Source of the DNA: a virus
Direction: 5' to 3' (one strand)
Length of the DNA: 62,440 nt
IMG/VR virus record: IMGVR_UViG_3300009026_000010
Location: 1-62,440 of that record
Below are positions 59,861 through 62,440 of this stretch, piece by piece (positions within the stretch are counted from its first letter, which is position 1; every line of letters starts with the position of its first letter). The notes beneath the pieces are model-generated. The model was not told the origin of the DNA. It did not search any database and saw only the letters and a list, made by a program, of their open reading frames with translations. Position numbers and translations under genes: made by a program.

Positions 59861-61669
59861 CTAAGCAGACATGTACCCTTCGCCCCGATCCTGCTTGAGC
59901 AATTGTTCAAGTATAAGCTGTTGTGTTGTTTTAACACCATAGTTCGCTTTCTTCCGGCGCTCGGTGAGGGGGATAGGAGGCTGCTTGGTGATGACCAGCT
60001 GCACCATCCATGCCAGTGCGTCCACAATATCATCATGGACGCCGGTAGGGAACCTAAGCATTTCCTCGGATGTCTTGTCAAGCCATGCTGCGTTCTTGGA
60101 GAACGTGACCATGTGCATCTGCATCCGGCCTTGCAGCGGCCTTGCCCGAGCACGTTTGTCAGTCAGCGGCTTCAATAGCTCTACGTTAGGGTATATGTGT
60201 CGCTTCCGGGCTTCAGCAAAGAACAGAGCCGATATCGACTTCCAAATCTGACCATCCTCCACCCCAAGCACGGGGTTGTTGACCTCGTAGCGCTTGAACA
60301 CAGTAAGCAGCGTGTCAACGATCCTGAATGCGTCACCACTCCTGAAACGTATGATGTCGTCGATGTGTATGGTGTCGTTGGGCATGTGTAGACCTACCGC
60401 CACTACAGTCCAGTCAGCCTGAGTCTTCTCGGATATGGCGAAGTCACACGCAATGTAGGCCGTACCGTCAGCTCGTCCATGCCCCGGATCGTACTCGATT
60501 ATCTGGTCACGGCAGAAGAACTCACCATCGTCAGGCACCGGTTTCTGCTGGAAGAGCGCGTTCCAGCTACGTGGGTGCATGTTCGCCTTCATCCGTAGCA
60601 GCAGCTCACGGGGGTAGCGGTCAGGGTGCAGCGCGTCACCCTGCTGACGTACCAGCCGAGCGCCCGGTTCTGGCTCGTTGACCAGCCGGTTGTCGAGGGT
60701 GATGTACTCATCGTCAGTGGCCAGAGCAGCGAAGTTCACCAAGTCCCACTGGTCGATGTAGGTCTGGTCACGTTCCTCATCATTCATCAGAGCCAGCAGT
60801 CGGCCGGACAGGTCATCATCATGCCAGCGGGTGTTAATCACCAACACACCACCGCCCGGTGCCAGACGGGTCTGTGCTACGTCAGTGTACCAGTCCCAAG
60901 TCGTATTCCGTACGGTGTCGGAGTCCGCGTCCTGTCTGTCCTTGAACGGGTCGTCGATGATCAGCATGTGTGCGCCCATACCCGTCACACCCACACCCAC
61001 ACCAGCGGGCTTCATACCGCCGTTTGCCGTGGTACGCCAGCCACTCATGGCTTGGTCCATAGGGTGCAGCTTGGTCTTGGGGAACAGTTCTTGATACTCA
61101 GGGTCTCTCAACAACCCGATAACGTGCTTACTGAAGCCCTCAGCCAGCGTAATACCGTACGACGCAAGGATAATCTCCATATAGGGGTAGTGTCCAAGCG
61201 CGAAAGCAGGCAGCTTCCGGCTGGTCTGCTCTGATTTCCCATGTCGCGGTGGGAAAGTGACCATCAGACGTGGCGATAAGCCTTTGTGGCAGTCTTCCAC
61301 GAACTTTTCCAGCTTCGAAGCAAGCAGTTCGTGGCACCAACCGACCTTGTACTGAGGCGCGAAGTGCTGGATAAACGGCAGGAACCGGCGTCTGGCCAAG
61401 GCACGCTGGGCAAGTACGCGCTCTGCAGCCAGAATCTTGTATTCCAAGCTGTTCTTGGCGATCTTTGCGCGTTTTCCGTTCTCATACTCCACTACAACAT
61501 CAAGACCGAAACGCCCTTCTTCCTCACGCTTATCATCAATCTTGGCTGATGTGACGGGTACACCTACCGGAACCTTCTTCTTTGCTGCTGCCTTGGCTCG
61601 TTTTTCAGCCAACAGCTGCTCCCGGCGCTCGGGAGTCATGGGTTCACGCTTCTTCGGTGTCGTCGCCAT
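59861..61669 (-). CDS. terL: terminase large subunit
   Basis: ATG 61669 has AGGAGG at good spacing; a TTG 39 bases upstream does not. 602 aa. Basic N-terminus (1-45), ATPase Walker A P-P-R-H-G-K-S (140-146), Walker B M-L-I-I-D-D (235-240), then nuclease acidic residues in Y-I-A-C-D-F, V-L-G-V-E-D-G and H-D-D-I-V-D-A-L. It packages DNA into the procapsid. Its start overlaps TerS by 26 bases. Confidence 0.93.
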   Translation of the reverse strand: MATTPKKREPMTPERREQLLAEKRAKAAAKKKVPVGVPVTSAKIDDKREEEGRFGLDVVVEYENGKRAKIAKNSLEYKILAAERVLAQRALARRRFLPFIQHFAPQYKVGWCHELLASKLEKFVEDCHKGLSPRLMVTFPPRHGKSEQTSRKLPAFALGHYPYMEIILASYGITLAEGFSKHVIGLLRDPEYQELFPKTKLHPMDQAMSGWRTTANGGMKPAGVGVGVTGMGAHMLIIDDPFKDRQDADSDTVRNTTWDWYTDVAQTRLAPGGGVLVINTRWHDDDLSGRLLALMNDEERDQTYIDQWDLVNFAALATDDEYITLDNRLVNEPEPGARLVRQQGDALHPDRYPRELLLRMKANMHPRSWNALFQQKPVPDDGEFFCRDQIIEYDPGHGRADGTAYIACDFAISEKTQADWTVVAVGLHMPNDTIHIDDIIRFRSGDAFRIVDTLLTVFKRYEVNNPVLGVEDGQIWKSISALFFAEARKRHIYPNVELLKPLTDKRARARPLQGRMQMHMVTFSKNAAWLDKTSEEMLRFPTGVHDDIVDALAWMVQLVITKQPPIPLTERRKKANYGVKTTQQLILEQLLKQDRGEGYMSA

Positions 61670-62225
61670 CACCAACCTCCTCAAATTCGCCGTCAATGGC
61701 TTCTTCAAGCAGTGAACTGCGCTTGGCGATCAACGCCAACAGGTCTGCATCTGACATTCCTTTGAGTTGACGCTCAATTTCCGTGCCGCCACCGGTTACT
61801 TCAACTTTAACCTTGGTTTCATACATCCCAAGCATCTTCCCAATCTCTCTCCAACCAGCAATCATAGGGGCTGCGTCGGATTGTTGCCGGGCGATACTGA
61901 TAGCATCCTTGAAGCCCTCGATAACTTCCTCCCGAGTGACCTCAGATATCTCCATAGTTCGTTGAATCATGCCGTTGAGCGCTCTTTTTACGCCCGGACG
62001 GCGCATGAGTTGTTTGGCTGCAAGTCCCGGTTCTTCATATCCAGCAAGAAGTGCTGCATCACTTGGGGATTTGCCTTCTGCGATCTTGATACAGAACTTG
62101 CGGACTTGAGGATCGAGTTCTGCAACGCTACGTACTCGTTCAGCTTTGGCTTTGCGCTCTTCTTGCTGCATACGTAACTTTTCTTTCTCAAGTTCGAAGT
62201 GTTCTTTGGAGTATTTCTCGGCCAT
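61644..62225 (-). CDS. terS: terminase small subunit
   Basis: 193 aa. Basic coiled coil (about 1-35), a helix-turn-helix-like region (G-K-S-P-S-D-A-A-L-L-A-G-Y-x-x-P, about 52-75), then an oligomerisation helix and an acidic tail. It resembles the terminase_2-type small subunits. It recognises the packaging site and regulates TerL. First gene of the leftward unit; its ribosome site is weak. Confidence 0.85.
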   Translation of the reverse strand: MAEKYSKEHFELEKEKLRMQQEERKAKAERVRSVAELDPQVRKFCIKIAEGKSPSDAALLAGYEEPGLAAKQLMRRPGVKRALNGMIQRTMEISEVTREEVIEGFKDAISIARQQSDAAPMIAGWREIGKMLGMYETKVKVEVTGGGTEIERQLKGMSDADLLALIAKRSSLLEEAIDGEFEEVGDGDDTEEA

Positions 62226-62340
62226 GTGGGAGTCTCGAAGGAAAACTTTGGGTAACTATATACATAAATTTTGCAGAAATCGAAATTAAGCAAGGGGGTG
62301 GGTACTTCGGACTGTATAAATTTATCCTGCAATTATTCAT
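62226..62340 (-). other. leader of the leftward unit
   Basis: AT-rich leader of about 115 bases upstream of TerS, including a TATATA/ATAAATT area. It should contain the late promoter, but no convincing -35/-10 pair is visible. No coding frame was called. Confidence 0.35.
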
Positions 62341-62440
62341 AGGGGGTGGGGGGGGGGGGGGGGGGGGGGGGGAAAAAAAATTACTGCCAAAGAGAGGGGG
62401 GGGGGGAAAAAAAAGAAGGAGGATGTATGGTGGAGAACAC
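62341..62440. other. low-complexity contig end
   Basis: The last 100 bases are dominated by G-runs and A-runs (for example 25 G at 62348-62372 and A8 stretches) with a short mixed insert. This matches the left end in character and is likely artefactual. Confidence 0.75.

Overview
The window looks like a near-complete genome of a virulent, podovirus-like phage of a Gram-negative bacterium, cut at both ends by low-complexity G-runs that are probably sequencing artefacts. Evidence for a tailed dsDNA phage: small and large terminase, P22-type portal, scaffold, N4-gp56-type major capsid protein, head-tail adaptor, nozzle-like tail protein, two very large glycine/alanine-rich internal virion proteins, no tape-measure gene and no tail-sheath gene. 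Evidence for a Gram-negative host: an Rz/Rz1 spanin pair with the Rz1 lipoprotein nested in Rz, and a KlcA/ArdB antirestriction protein. No integrase or excisionase was seen. A polysaccharide-lyase (PL7-like) gene and an SGNH-esterase tail protein point to a host with an acidic exopolysaccharide. An alginate producer such as Pseudomonas is possible but not shown.

Layout. Positions 83-371: unusually hairpin-rich leader. Positions 372-8898 (+): early region of small, mostly unknown proteins, including KlcA, membrane microproteins and paralogous pairs, with intergenic hairpins, a candidate structured RNA (4621-4831) and an iteron-like module (2706-3027). Positions 8948-10375: AAA+ ATPase. Positions 10482-17878: accessory genes, including a GC-richer block (11060-12890) of genes of enterobacterial/pseudomonad phage type that seems to have decapitated a resident gene. 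This region also holds a 662-aa protein with a DUF2135/YfaP-like domain. Positions 17978-29011 (+): DNA replication and recombination. These genes are PrimPol-SF3 primase-helicase, Cas4-like nuclease, SNF2-type helicase, family A DNA polymerase, probable ssDNA-binding protein, VRR-NUC-like nuclease and DUF5051-type exonuclease.

A Rho-independent terminator at 29015-29042 separates the two convergent transcription units. Positions 62225 down to 29078 (-): late genes in order TerS, TerL, portal, scaffold, capsid, decoration-like protein, adaptor, holin, M15 endolysin, spanins, tail proteins, internal virion proteins, a second iteron module (33695-34025), receptor-binding proteins, and last the lyase.

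The most striking non-coding structure is the pair of about 320-bp modules rich in GTTACGA/TCGTAAC repeats. They lie 31 kb apart, in opposite orientation, and share the same internal architecture (iteron pair, dyads, AT-rich stretch). Together with the phage-encoded PrimPol-SF3 helicase they are good candidates for two replication origins. No phage RNA polymerase is visible, so transcription probably uses the host enzyme. No tRNA gene or CRISPR array was seen.
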